From Mycolicibacterium monacense (GTDB taxonomy: Bacteria > Actinomycetota > Actinomycetes > Mycobacteriales > Mycobacteriaceae): a stretch of 64,000 nt of DNA. The position numbers and the translations under genes are program-made. Below are positions 17,658-26,812 of this stretch, piece by piece. The notes under the pieces are model-generated. The model was given only the letters and a program-made list of their open reading frames with translations, ran no database searches and was not told the origin of the DNA. Location of the stretch: the NCBI RefSeq assembly GCF_010731575.1, contig NZ_AP022617.1, positions 2,232,001 through 2,296,000 of the forward strand, given 5' to 3'. How positions within the stretch are numbered: the first letter of the stretch is position 1; each line of letters opens with the position of its first letter.

Positions 17658-18454
17658 GAGACCCGCTGCCCGCCGCCGGTGCCGACCGGCCGGACCGGGT
17701 CGGCACTCCAGGCGGAGAACGACCCGACGTAGAGGGGTGCGGTCACACCGAGGTGTGCGAGCACCGCGACCGCATGGGCGCCGGCGACCCCGCCACCGCA
17801 GTACAGTCCTGGCACCTCGGCGGCGTCCAGTCCGTAAAGCCGGCGCAGCGCGTCGGGGTCCCGCAGCGCGCCCTCGTCGGTGAGCGTCGCACGGGAGCTC
17901 ACGTTGCGCGCCCCGGGAATATGTCCCTTCTCGAAAGCGTCGCCGCCGCGGGCGTCGATCAACGCACCGGCGTCCGCCAGCTGCGCGGCGCCGTCAGCGT
18001 CGAGTTCGGGAAGACATCCGGGCCGCAGCGTCACATCACCCTCGGGGACGTCGCCCGCGAGGTCTCCGCCCGGATGACCGGCCCGCGCCCAGGCCGGCCA
18101 GCCACCGTCGAGGATGCGGACATCGTCGAGCCCCGCCCAGCGCAGTACCCACCATCCCCGTGCCGCCGCGAAGTCGACGTCGTGGTCGTACACGACCACC
18201 GAGGTGCCGGCGGTGATCCCCCACCTGCGTACGGCGCGTTGCAGTTCGGCGACACCGGGCAACGGGCGCCGACCGGCCGTGGCAGGCGCGTCGGTGCGGG
18301 CCAGATCCTCGACGAGGCTCACCGGAACCGCGCCGGGAACATGGCCGGGCGGCACGGCGGTGTCGTCGCGCCGGACCTCGAGCACGCGCACGTCCTCACC
18401 GGCAGCCAGTCTTGCCGCCAGCGCGTCGGCGGTGATGAACACCGGCGCGGTCAT
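17654..18454 (-). CDS. Two-domain sulfurtransferase (rhodanese family)
   Basis: A 266-residue tandem-rhodanese protein of the thiosulfate/3-mercaptopyruvate sulfurtransferase group. The N-terminal inactive domain ends with VVYDHDVDFAAARGWWVLRWAG. The C-terminal domain has IDARGGDAFEKGHIPGA and an active-site loop starting with Cys in YCGGGVAGAH. It could move sulfane sulfur released by the monooxygenase or present in the imported compound. It is coupled by 4-base overlaps to both the monooxygenase upstream and the permease downstream. Confidence 0.9.
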   Translation of the reverse strand: MTAPVFITADALAARLAAGEDVRVLEVRRDDTAVPPGHVPGAVPVSLVEDLARTDAPATAGRRPLPGVAELQRAVRRWGITAGTSVVVYDHDVDFAAARGWWVLRWAGLDDVRILDGGWPAWARAGHPGGDLAGDVPEGDVTLRPGCLPELDADGAAQLADAGALIDARGGDAFEKGHIPGARNVSSRATLTDEGALRDPDALRRLYGLDAAEVPGLYCGGGVAGAHAVAVLAHLGVTAPLYVGSFSAWSADPVRPVGTGGGQRVS

Positions 18455-19824
18455 CGCGCCACCCCGACAGCGTGGGACTCCTCGGCGGCGAATCGGTTCG
18501 ACGGACGCGCCAACCCGAGGTGGTCGCGCAGCGTCGTGCCGGTGTACTCCCTGCGGTGTAGGCCCCGCCGCTGCAACTCGGGCACCACGAGGTCGACGAA
18601 TGCGCCGATACCGTAGGGCACCCGGGGTGGGAAGATCATGAATCCGTCGGCGGCACCGGTGGTGAACCACTCCTCGAGCACGTCGGCAACTTCGGCCGGT
18701 GATCCGACCGCCTCTTTGAACATGCCGCCGCGGAGCAGGGACGCGGTGACCTCGGCGACCGAAGCGCGGTCGTGACCGTAGAGTTCGGCGGCCGAGTCGA
18801 CCACCGCACGCGCCGCGGCATCCAGCGCTGCCATGTCGACCACATCGGCCAGCGCCGCGTCCGCCGGCACCGCGGACAGGTCCACGCCCAGCGCCTCGGA
18901 GAGCTGCGCCCGACCGCCGGGGCCGGTGTTGAGCCGACGCTGCAGATCCGAATATGCCTGATGTGCCGCAGCTTTGGTCTCCTCCACGTACACGGCCACA
19001 CCCGGGATGATGAGCTGGTCCTGCGGTCGGCGTCCGTACCGCGGCAGGCGCGACTTCAGGTCGGCGTAGTAGGCGCGGGCACCCTCCAGTCCAAGGGTCG
19101 AGGAGTTGGTGAACCGCAGATCGGAGAACTTCGCGCCGAGTTCGCGGGACCGTTCGGAGGCCCCGGCGTTGACGATCGGCAGCTGGCCCTGGACCGGCCG
19201 TTCGACGTTGAGCGGACCGTCGACGGAGAAGAACTCGCCGCGGAAGTCGATGCGGTGCACGCGTCCGGGATCGACGAACTGGCCGGTACCGGCGTCGGCG
19301 ACGCGCGCGTCGTCCTCCCAGCTGTCCCACAGCAGCTGCAGCACCTGGATGTACTCCGACGCCCAGTCATAGCGACGTTCGTTGTCCCAGTGCTGATCTC
19401 GGCCGAAGTTGCGGGCGGCTTCGACGTTCTTGCCGGTGACGATGTTCAACCCGACCCGACCGCCGCTGAGGTGGTCGATGGTGGCGGTGGCGCGAGCGAC
19501 GTTGTAGGGGTCCGAATAGGTGGTGTTCACCGTTGTGATCAGACCGATGCGGGTGGTGGAGGCGGCGATGAACGACGCCAGAGTCAGGGCCTCCGGCCGC
19601 AGCACCTCGTTGGGGTTCGCGAACTGCGATGACGGCAGGCCGACCAGGCGGTCACCGATGAAGAAGAAGTCGAAGACACCGCGTTCGGCGGTGCGGGCGG
19701 CGTCGGCGAGCAGGCCCGGGTTGGAGTTTCCGTTGCTGAAAGCACCTGGCACCCGCCACGCGGCGGGGTGGAACCCGGTCGGCCAGATGGTCAGACCAAG
19801 GTGCATACGACGGGAATCGGTCAT
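18451..19824 (-). CDS. FMNH2-dependent monooxygenase, NtaA/SnaA/DszA family
   Basis: A 457-residue luciferase-like monooxygenase of the nitrilotriacetate/pristinamycin/dibenzothiophene-sulfone type. It opens with MHLGLTIWPTGFHPAAW, then RGVFDFFFIGDRL, TTVNTTYSDPYNVARATATID, GGRVGLNIVTG and a WDSWEDDA segment, all family hallmarks. It cleaves C-S or C-N bonds using FMNH2 from a separate reductase. The ATG at 19824 has AAAGG 11 bases upstream; a TTG three codons earlier is less likely. It is first gene of the operon, 142 bases after the leader-peptide stop. Confidence 0.88.
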   Translation of the reverse strand: MTDSRRMHLGLTIWPTGFHPAAWRVPGAFSNGNSNPGLLADAARTAERGVFDFFFIGDRLVGLPSSQFANPNEVLRPEALTLASFIAASTTRIGLITTVNTTYSDPYNVARATATIDHLSGGRVGLNIVTGKNVEAARNFGRDQHWDNERRYDWASEYIQVLQLLWDSWEDDARVADAGTGQFVDPGRVHRIDFRGEFFSVDGPLNVERPVQGQLPIVNAGASERSRELGAKFSDLRFTNSSTLGLEGARAYYADLKSRLPRYGRRPQDQLIIPGVAVYVEETKAAAHQAYSDLQRRLNTGPGGRAQLSEALGVDLSAVPADAALADVVDMAALDAAARAVVDSAAELYGHDRASVAEVTASLLRGGMFKEAVGSPAEVADVLEEWFTTGAADGFMIFPPRVPYGIGAFVDLVVPELQRRGLHRREYTGTTLRDHLGLARPSNRFAAEESHAVGVAR

Positions 19825-19966
19825 GTGGCGCAATGCCTTTCAAGCACGAGGTGTGTCACCCGGCGCGCCAGGATGGCACGGCAACGCGGGTACGCAAGCT
19901 CTGATTGAGGTGGTGAACGAGACAACGGCACCGGCTACCGGCAACGGCAGCAGAGACCCGGAAACG

Positions 19967-20068
19967 TCAGCGACAACACAGACAGCTGTTGATGAGCAGC
20001 AGATCGACGTAGCGACGGCGCACGAGGTGTTCGGCACCGAGGGGTGCGGTCCGCTCAGGCCACATCAC
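19967..20068 (-). CDS. Leaderless poly-cysteine leader peptide (cysteine attenuator)
   Basis: A 33-residue open reading frame starting GTG-ATG and ending in RRRYVDLLLINSCLCCR followed by TGA. The RR(H/Y)VDL-type core followed by clustered Cys codons (three in four codons) is the pattern of actinobacterial leader peptides in front of sulfur-assimilation operons. In mycobacteria, leaderless poly-Cys short ORFs are known cysteine-responsive attenuators. A promoter at 20076-20105 puts the transcript start about at the first base. Translation stalling at the Cys codons when cysteine is scarce would alter expression of the downstream operon. The sequence and motif are seen; the function here is inferred. 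Confidence 0.8.
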   Translation of the reverse strand: MMWPERTAPLGAEHLVRRRYVDLLLINSCLCCR

Positions 20069-20075
20069 GTACGCG

Positions 20076-20087
20076 AGCGTATACGCT
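20076..20087. promoter_or_regulatory. Perfect 12-bp palindrome, candidate GntR operator
   Basis: AGCGTATACGCT is a perfect palindrome that covers the -10 box of the operon promoter and lies 41 bases before the GntR gene. Two more CGTACG hexamers flank it (20068-20073 and 20106-20111). A regulator bound here would block the operon promoter. Assignment to the adjacent GntR protein is by position only. Confidence 0.4.
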
Positions 20088-20105
20088 GTCGCGCGGGGCC
20101 GTCAA
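20076..20105 (-). promoter_or_regulatory. SigA-type promoter of leader peptide and organosulfur operon
   Basis: Minus-strand -35 TTGACG (20100-20105), 18-base spacer, -10 TACGCT (20076-20081). Seven bases after the -10 lies the GTG of the leader ORF (20068), the classic TANNNT-N7-RTG arrangement of mycobacterial leaderless transcripts. Confidence 0.6.
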
Positions 20106-20128
20106 ACGTACGGGAGGATGAGATCACG

Positions 20129-20782
20129 GTGATCAAAAGCGTTGACAGCGAGCATGTATCGCGCGCCGATGCGCATTACCTGCGCGTCAAACAGGATCTG
20201 CTCGGCGGCCGATTCGAGCCTGGCACAGTGCTCTTGGAGACCACGCTCGGAAAGCTCTACGGGGTGTCCCGCACGCCGATGCGCGATGCGCTGGCGCGGC
20301 TGGCCCACGACGGGCTCATCGAACGCCACGAACGCGGCTTCATCGTCCGGCAGCGATCCGCCGAGGAGGTCGCGGCGATCTACGAGGCCCGGATCCCGCT
20401 GGAGGCGCAGGCCGCCGCGCTCGCCGCTCGCCGCCGCGGGGCCGTCGACCTCGAGCGACTCGAGCACACGCTGACGCTGCGTCGCGACGAGGAGGACCCC
20501 GCGCTCTTCCCGGAACTCAACGGGCTGTTCCATCTCGCGCTGCGCGGCGCCGCCCGCAACGCCGTCATCGAATCGACCCTGGGCCACCTCGACGACATGC
20601 TCACCGACTACCGGCCGGACAGTTCGGCGCCGAAGGTGGTGGGGCGCGGGCTGTCCGAACACGAGCAGATCATGGCCGCCATCCGCGACAGCGACGCCGC
20701 CGCGGCGAGTGAACTCATGACCGCCCACCTCGAACGCATGCGCGATCTGCGCATCGCCGCCCACGTGCGGCACCGGCACTGA
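20129..20782 (+). CDS. GntR-family transcriptional regulator (FCD/FadR subfamily)
   Basis: A 217-residue regulator. The N-terminal winged helix-turn-helix (about residues 15-78: ETTLGKLYGVSRTPMRDALARLAHDGLIERHERGF) is followed by an alpha-helical FCD ligand domain with the metal/ligand residues of FadR relatives (ELNGLFHLALRGAARN, SEHEQIMAAIRDSDA). The GTG at 20129 is chosen: GGAGG is 11 bases upstream, and an ATG at 20118 meets a stop after four codons. It is divergent from the organosulfur operon and probably regulates it (inferred). Confidence 0.87.
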   Translation: MIKSVDSEHVSRADAHYLRVKQDLLGGRFEPGTVLLETTLGKLYGVSRTPMRDALARLAHDGLIERHERGFIVRQRSAEEVAAIYEARIPLEAQAAALAARRRGAVDLERLEHTLTLRRDEEDPALFPELNGLFHLALRGAARNAVIESTLGHLDDMLTDYRPDSSAPKVVGRGLSEHEQIMAAIRDSDAAAASELMTAHLERMRDLRIAAHVRHRH

Positions 20783-20785
20783 CCG

Positions 20786-22003
<1,218 letters not shown>

Positions 22004-22124
22004 CGCGGGTCTCCTGTCGTGACGCGGTCGTCGCCGCCCATCGTGTCATGCGGGTGCAGGCCTGCGCGCGCCCGCGTCCGCCGCCGGTCAGAGACCGTGC
22101 GGCGCAGGGGTGTTCACCGGCGGA

Positions 22125-23522
22125 TCACTGCCCCAGCGTCAGCAGCCGGGCCGCGGTGTACCGCTCGTTGACGTGCGGGGTCGGGTCCGCCTCGTAGGAC
22201 GCCGTCCCGCCGAAGGCCCAGTCGGGCGGCGCATCCCGGCCGCTCAGCACCCAGGCCGCCTGGCGGGCGGCCCCCAGCGCCACGTACTCGGCCGGTGTCG
22301 GGACGTGGACGGGTCGGCCCAGGATGGCGGGGGCGATCCGGCGGACGGCCTCCGAGCGCGCACCGCCACCGACCAGGATGATCCGCTGCACGTCGATGCC
22401 CTGTTCGGAGATCTTGTCGATGCAGAAGGCCATCGACGCCAGCAGACCCTCCACCGCCGCACGCGCGACATTGGCCTGGGTGAAGTTGCGGGTGGTCAGC
22501 CCGTGCAGTGCGCCCGCGGCGTCCGGCAGGTTGGGTGAGCGCTCACCGTCGAAATACGGCACCAGGGTGAGACCCTCGGCACCGGCAGGCGCCGTGAGCG
22601 CCAGGCCGTCGAACTCGTCGAACTCGACACCCAGCATGCCCGCCGTCGCCGCCAGCACCGGCGCCCCGTTGAGCGTGCACACCAGGGGAAGTTGACGGCC
22701 CGTCGCATCGGCGAACCCGGCCACCAGACCGTCGGGGTCATGCGGTGCGGTGGTCGCGACCGCGCTGACCACACCCGAGGTCCCCAGCGACACGACACAG
22801 TCGCCGGCGGCCGCACCGAGCCCCAGCGCGGCGGCCGCGTTGTCCCCCGCGCCCGGACCGAGCAGGGCGCCCGACGCCGTCCGGCCGGCGACATCGTGCG
22901 GCCCGAGGACCGTGGGCAGCGCAGGGCGGCGACCCCGCATCGCCAACTCGAGCAGGTCGTCGTCGTAGTCACCGCTCTGCGCGGAGAAGTAACCCGTACC
23001 GCTCGCATCGCTGCGGTCGGTGTGCAGGTCGCCGATGTCGTCGGACCCGGACAACCGCCACGTCAACCAGTCGTGAGGTAGACACACCGCCGCAGTTGCG
23101 TCGGCGTTGTCCGGTTCGGTGTCCGCCAGCCACCGGAGCTTGGCCGCGGTGATCGCGGCGACCGGTACGACGCCGATGCGGTCGGCCCAGGCGACGGGGC
23201 CGCCGAGTTCGTCGACCAGGTCGGCCGCCGCCCCGGCAGACCGGGTGTCGTTCCACAGCAACGCATTCCGGACCACGGCGCCTGCGGAGTCGAGGCAGAC
23301 CATGCCGTGCTGCTGGGCGCCGACCGACACCGCGCCGACGTCGTCGAGGCCCCCGGCAGCGGTCTCCGCGGCCTGCAGGGCCGACCACCACATCCGGGGA
23401 TCCACTTCGGTGCCTGCGGGATGCGGGGAGGTCGCCGAGCGGACGATCTCGCCCGTGTCGGCGTCGCACACCAGGATCTTGCACGACTGGGTCGACGAAT
23501 CGATGCCGGCGACCAGTGCCAC
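22125..23522 (-). CDS. xylB: Xylulokinase
   Basis: A 465-residue FGGY kinase with the XylB pattern: [18 protein letters not shown] phosphate loop, the [14 protein letters not shown] and LLWNDTRS substrate motifs (QQHG and WND are typical of D-xylulose kinases) and [17 protein letters not shown] near the C-terminus. It phosphorylates D-xylulose to xylulose 5-phosphate. GAGGAGG lies 6 bases before the GTG start. No xylose isomerase or transporter is in the window, so it may act on another polyol-derived ketose. Confidence 0.85.
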   Translation of the reverse strand: MALVAGIDSSTQSCKILVCDADTGEIVRSATSPHPAGTEVDPRMWWSALQAAETAAGGLDDVGAVSVGAQQHGMVCLDSAGAVVRNALLWNDTRSAGAAADLVDELGGPVAWADRIGVVPVAAITAAKLRWLADTEPDNADATAAVCLPHDWLTWRLSGSDDIGDLHTDRSDASGTGYFSAQSGDYDDDLLELAMRGRRPALPTVLGPHDVAGRTASGALLGPGAGDNAAAALGLGAAAGDCVVSLGTSGVVSAVATTAPHDPDGLVAGFADATGRQLPLVCTLNGAPVLAATAGMLGVEFDEFDGLALTAPAGAEGLTLVPYFDGERSPNLPDAAGALHGLTTRNFTQANVARAAVEGLLASMAFCIDKISEQGIDVQRIILVGGGARSEAVRRIAPAILGRPVHVPTPAEYVALGAARQAAWVLSGRDAPPDWAFGGTASYEADPTPHVNERYTAARLLTLGQ

Positions 23523-23630
23523 GGTGACCTCCTCGAAGAACAGCGACTCGGGCCCAACCCACCCTAGTCAGGCGCCGACGATTCGAGCCGAAGACCGATC
23601 TGGGCGACCACGGGTTGGGAGAATCGTCGG

Positions 23631-24122
23631 ATGACCGGCGAGAGCACGGGCCGCCAGCGATGGGATCCGGGGCGCCACGAGACCGAGACCGAGCGGCTGG
23701 ACCGCAACTGGTTCAGTCTGCTCCAGGAACTGAGGGTCGCGCAGACCGGTGTGCAGGTGCTGACCGGCTTCCTGCTGATCCTGCCCTTCCAGGACCGCTT
23801 CGGCGCACTCGACGACGGCGCCCGGCTGGTCTACCTGCTCACGGTGGCGTGCTCGATCGGCTCGACGGTGCTGCTCGTGGCGCCGGTGAGCATGCACCGG
23901 GTGCTGTTCCGCAGGCACCGGCTCGATGCGCTGGTGGCGTCGTCCCACATGTTGGCGATGGTCGGGCTGCTCCTGCTCGCGATGGCGCTGACCGGAGTCG
24001 CGGCGATCATCTTCGACGCGGTGCTCGGCGCCGCCGCCGCGTGGACGGCCGCAGGAGTGACCCTGCTCGCACTGGCGTCGTCGTGGTTCTGGCTACCGGT
24101 GCGGCAGCGCCGGGACAAGTAG
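23631..24122 (+). CDS. DUF6328 family membrane protein
   Basis: A 163-residue protein with a short polar N-terminus (ETERLDRNWFSLLQELRVAQTGVQVLTGF), typical of the DUF6328 family, and four predicted transmembrane helices (about residues 40-60, 68-88, 105-128, 132-155). The function is unknown. The ATG follows GGGAG by 9 bases. A 10-base inverted repeat (23575-23584 and 23621-23630) flanks the upstream region. Confidence 0.75.
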   Translation: MTGESTGRQRWDPGRHETETERLDRNWFSLLQELRVAQTGVQVLTGFLLILPFQDRFGALDDGARLVYLLTVACSIGSTVLLVAPVSMHRVLFRRHRLDALVASSHMLAMVGLLLLAMALTGVAAIIFDAVLGAAAAWTAAGVTLLALASSWFWLPVRQRRDK

Positions 24123-24172
24123 GGCCGATCAAGGGCGTTTGTGACCAGTTCAGCGTGGGAACACCCCGGAAC

Positions 24173-25138
24173 ATGCTTATCCGACGTATCGCGCGACCAA
24201 TGTTGTCTGCTGTGTTCATCGGGCGCGGAGTGGAGGCTCTGCGGAGCCCCAAACCGGCTGCCGATGCGGCCAAACCGACGATCGAAGGGCTGAGCAAACT
24301 GCCCGACCCGGTCGGCACCAACGTGCCCACCAACCCCGAGACCGTCGCCCGCATCACCGCCGGCGTACAGATCGGCGGCGGGCTGCTGCTGGCCTCCGGC
24401 AAGCTCCCGCGTCTCGCCTCCGCGGCGCTGGCGTTCAGCGTGGTGCCGGGCAGCCTTGGCGGCCACATGTTCTGGAACGAGACCGATCCGGAACGCAAAG
24501 CCGACGAGCGCCGCGCCTTCCTCACCGACGTCAGCCTGATCGGTGGCCTGATCATCGCGGCCGTCGACACCGAGGGCAAACCGTCGCTGGGCTGGCGCAG
24601 CCGCCGCGCGGCGCACAAGGTCACCGCTGCGCTGCCGGTCGGCGCGGCCGCAGGCGGATCGCTGGCCGACAGCGAATTCGCCGAGAAGCTCGGCCACGGT
24701 CTGCACGTCGGCGCCGAGCGGGGTCGCGAACTGGCCGGCGTCGCCCGTGAGCGCGGATCCGAACTGGCCGAAGTGGCGAGCAAGCGCGGTGCCGAGCTGG
24801 CCGAGGTGGCGAGCAAGCGCAGCGCGGAGTTCGCCGAGATCGCGAGCAAGCGCGGTGCGGAATTCGCCGAAGTGGCGAGCAAGCGCAGCGCGGAACTGGC
24901 CGACGTCGCGAGCAAGCGCGGCGCGGTGCTGGCCGAGGTGGCTCGTGAGCGCGGCAGCGAATGGGCCGAAGTGGCCCGCGATCGGGCACCCGAACTCGCC
25001 GACGCCGCGAAGGGACGCAGCGCCGAACTGGCGCTGCTGGCGCGTGAACGGGCCAACGAACTCGCCGAGACCACCCGCAAGCAGGCCAAGCAGGCCCAGA
25101 AGCAGGCCCGCAAGGACGCCAAACGCCGACTGCGCTGA
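24173..25138 (+). CDS. DoxX-like membrane protein with 11-residue repeat tail
   Basis: A 321-residue protein. Residues 1-135 resemble DoxX-family four-helix membrane proteins (IRRIARPMLSAVFIGRG; ITAGVQIGGGLLLASG; SLGGHMFWNE; SLIGGLIIAAVD). From residue 184 to about 304 there are eleven consecutive 11-residue units of the form xxELAEVASKR, then a very basic Lys/Gln tail. The repeat should make a long amphipathic helix (11/3 periodicity) like those of LEA or lipid-surface-binding proteins. No strong Shine-Dalgarno precedes the ATG. Its function is unknown; lipid or DNA binding by the tail is a guess. Confidence 0.75.
   Translation: MLIRRIARPMLSAVFIGRGVEALRSPKPAADAAKPTIEGLSKLPDPVGTNVPTNPETVARITAGVQIGGGLLLASGKLPRLASAALAFSVVPGSLGGHMFWNETDPERKADERRAFLTDVSLIGGLIIAAVDTEGKPSLGWRSRRAAHKVTAALPVGAAAGGSLADSEFAEKLGHGLHVGAERGRELAGVARERGSELAEVASKRGAELAEVASKRSAEFAEIASKRGAEFAEVASKRSAELADVASKRGAVLAEVARERGSEWAEVARDRAPELADAAKGRSAELALLARERANELAETTRKQAKQAQKQARKDAKRRLR
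24722..25084 (+). repeat. Eleven 33-bp coding repeats
   Basis: Eleven tandem units of 33 bases encode the 11-residue repeats of the DoxX-like protein. Units differ mainly by G/S at position 1 and L/F/W at position 4; the central ones are almost identical (GAELAEVASKR, GAEFAEVASKR). No unit is interrupted by an insertion or deletion. Confidence 0.85.
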
Positions 25139-25156
25139 CACCGTCGTTGATCTTGT

Positions 25157-25186
25157 CGAACCGGGCGCGCCGAAGCGCCCGGTTCG
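25157..25186 (+). terminator. Intrinsic-type terminator after the DoxX-like gene
   Basis: A perfect 12-bp stem (25157-25168 with 25175-25186, CGAACCGGGCGC and its complement) with a 6-base loop, followed by TCGTCTTT. It sits 18 bases after the stop and before the next gene. Confidence 0.7.
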
Positions 25187-25240
25187 TCGTCTTTCGGCGG
25201 TAGATTCGTTCCCACCCACTACGCGGCAGGAGCGGATGCC

Positions 25241-25792
25241 ATGACAACCGGTGACTACCCCCCTCAACCGGGCCAGCCCCAGTACGGCCAGCAACCTCAG
25301 TACGGTCAGCCGCAATACGGGCAGCAGCCGCAGTACGGCCAACCCGGCGGATATCCCCCACCGTTCGGCGGTCAGGTTCCGGGCACCCTCGGGATGCGCT
25401 TCCTGGCCCGGCTGATCGACGGCATCATCGTCGGCCTCGTCGGCGGTCTGGTCCTCGCCCTCGTCGATGCCATGTCCAACGTCTGGATCACCGGCCTGTT
25501 CACCGGTGCGCTGTCGTTCCTGTACTACGTCGTCTTCGAGGTGACGCAGGGCTGGACCCCGGGTAAGAAGCTGCTGGGCATGAGCGTGCGCGGTCCGGGC
25601 GGTGCGGCCAAGCCGACGGCGTCGCAGTCGGCCATCCGCAACCTGTTCACCCTGCTGCCGATCATCCCGTTCATCGGTGGCCTGCTCGGCGTGATCGCGA
25701 TCGTGGTGATCGCGGTGACGATCAACAACAGCCCGACCAAACAGGGCAAGCACGACGAGATGGCCGGTGGCACACAGGTGGTCAAGGGCTGA
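25241..25792 (+). CDS. RDD family membrane protein with PQYGQ repeats
   Basis: A 183-residue protein. The N-terminus (about residues 5-45) is a Pro/Gln/Tyr/Gly low-complexity segment built on repeated QPQYGQ units. The rest is an RDD domain with two or three membrane helices and the conserved R..D..D features (MRFLARLIDGIIVG; TPGKKLLGMSVR). RDD proteins are membrane proteins of poorly known role, often near secretion or transport functions. AGGAG precedes the ATG by 9 bases. Confidence 0.85.
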   Translation: MTTGDYPPQPGQPQYGQQPQYGQPQYGQQPQYGQPGGYPPPFGGQVPGTLGMRFLARLIDGIIVGLVGGLVLALVDAMSNVWITGLFTGALSFLYYVVFEVTQGWTPGKKLLGMSVRGPGGAAKPTASQSAIRNLFTLLPIIPFIGGLLGVIAIVVIAVTINNSPTKQGKHDEMAGGTQVVKG

Positions 25793-25814
25793 AATGCCCT
25801 GAGCGCCATACTAG

Positions 25815-25844
25815 GAAGTCCCCCGACAACCGTCGGGGGACTTC
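25815..25844. terminator. Terminator hairpin, possibly bidirectional
   Basis: A perfect 13-bp stem (25815-25827 GAAGTCCCCCGAC with 25832-25844) around a 4-base loop AACC, flanked by TTGTTC downstream. It lies 22 bases after the RDD gene. Confidence 0.8.
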
Positions 25845-25905
25845 TTGTTCGGGCCGTGACGACCTGCACACCGGCCCTGCCGGCGGTGATGGTTGACTTC
25901 CCGAT

Positions 25906-26793
25906 GTGAGTAGAGCTCCGGAACTGGCCCGCCGCCTGTTCGACCGTATCGAACCCGTGCACGCCGTCACGTACTTCGCCCCGGAAGCCCGTTCGGCCCT
26001 CGACGGCCTCGGTTACCGCGGATTCTGGATGGGGTATTTCGCCGCCCGCTCGGCACCGCTGGGCCGGGTCCCCGCCGACGTGGTGACCGCGATCTTCTAC
26101 AACTTCGCCCCCGAACGGGTGGCCAAGGCGCTGCCCGCGGCCTGGGCGGTCGCTCCGCCGGAGGCGGCGCTGGCGGCCAGGGAGCGGTCGGCGGTGGCCG
26201 CGCTCCAGAGATGCGGTGTGCGTGACGACGAGCAGGTGCGCACCGCAGCCGCACTGGCCGCGAAGGCCGCGCGGGCTCTCCCGGTGGACGGCAGGCCGCT
26301 GTACGCGGCGAACAAATCACTGGACTGGCCGGAGGACCCGGTCGCCGTCCTGTGGCATGCGACGACCCTGTTGCGCGAGCATCGCGGCGACGGGCACGTC
26401 GCGGTGCTGGCCGCGGCGGGGTTGAGCGGCCGTGAGTGCAACGTGCTGCACGCGGCCGCGGGCCGGGTGCCGCGCGAGATGATCATGCGCAGCCGCGATT
26501 ACGACGACGCCCAGTGGAAGTACCACGCCGACTGTCTGGCACAGCGCGGATTGCTCGACGGCGCCGGTGAACTCACCGCGGGCGGCCACGCGTTCAAACA
26601 GCGGATCGAGGACTCCACCGACGCGCTGGCGTGCGCCGCCCTCGACGCGCTCGACGACGACGAGGTCGAGACGCTGTTCCAGACGCTGACGCCGATCACC
26701 CGTGCCGTGGTCGCCGCGGAGATCGTGCCCAGCGCAACTCCGATGGGGCTGTCCCGTGACGACCTCGAGGATGCGAGCGCCCATCTGCGCTGA
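25906..26793 (+). CDS. SCO6745 family protein
   Basis: A 295-residue actinobacterial protein recognised by its N-terminus (RRLFDRIEPVHAVTYFAPEARSALDGLGYRGFWMGYFAARSAPLG), typical of the SCO6745 family. It is mostly alpha-helical. The C-terminal half (YHADCLAQRGLLDGAGELTAGGHAFKQRIEDSTD) looks like a winged-helix-type module. The biochemical role is unknown. It starts with GTG and is followed, in the opposite direction, by a DUF2945 gene. Confidence 0.75.
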   Translation: MSRAPELARRLFDRIEPVHAVTYFAPEARSALDGLGYRGFWMGYFAARSAPLGRVPADVVTAIFYNFAPERVAKALPAAWAVAPPEAALAARERSAVAALQRCGVRDDEQVRTAAALAAKAARALPVDGRPLYAANKSLDWPEDPVAVLWHATTLLREHRGDGHVAVLAAAGLSGRECNVLHAAAGRVPREMIMRSRDYDDAQWKYHADCLAQRGLLDGAGELTAGGHAFKQRIEDSTDALACAALDALDDDEVETLFQTLTPITRAVVAAEIVPSATPMGLSRDDLEDASAHLR

Positions 26794-26812
26794 GCGGGGT
26801 CACGCGTGGTGG

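Noticed and set aside
19840..20037. A 65-residue minus-strand frame with several Cys between the leader peptide and the monooxygenase gene.
   Set aside because: It overlaps the leader ORF in another frame and lacks a Shine-Dalgarno or promoter; the leader frame has both a promoter and a family motif.
22125..23522. A xylose-utilisation operon around xylB.
   Set aside because: No isomerase, transporter or sugar regulator lies nearby; neighbours are unrelated.
23575..23630. Inverted repeat CCGACGATTC...GAATCGTCGG before the DUF6328 gene as an operator or terminator.
   Set aside because: The arms are 36 bases apart with no T-run and no regulator nearby; noted only in the gene entry.
24137..24162. 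GTTT-N16-GGGAAC before the DoxX-like gene as a SigF promoter.
   Set aside because: The -10 differs from GGGTAT at two key positions; not supported enough to annotate.
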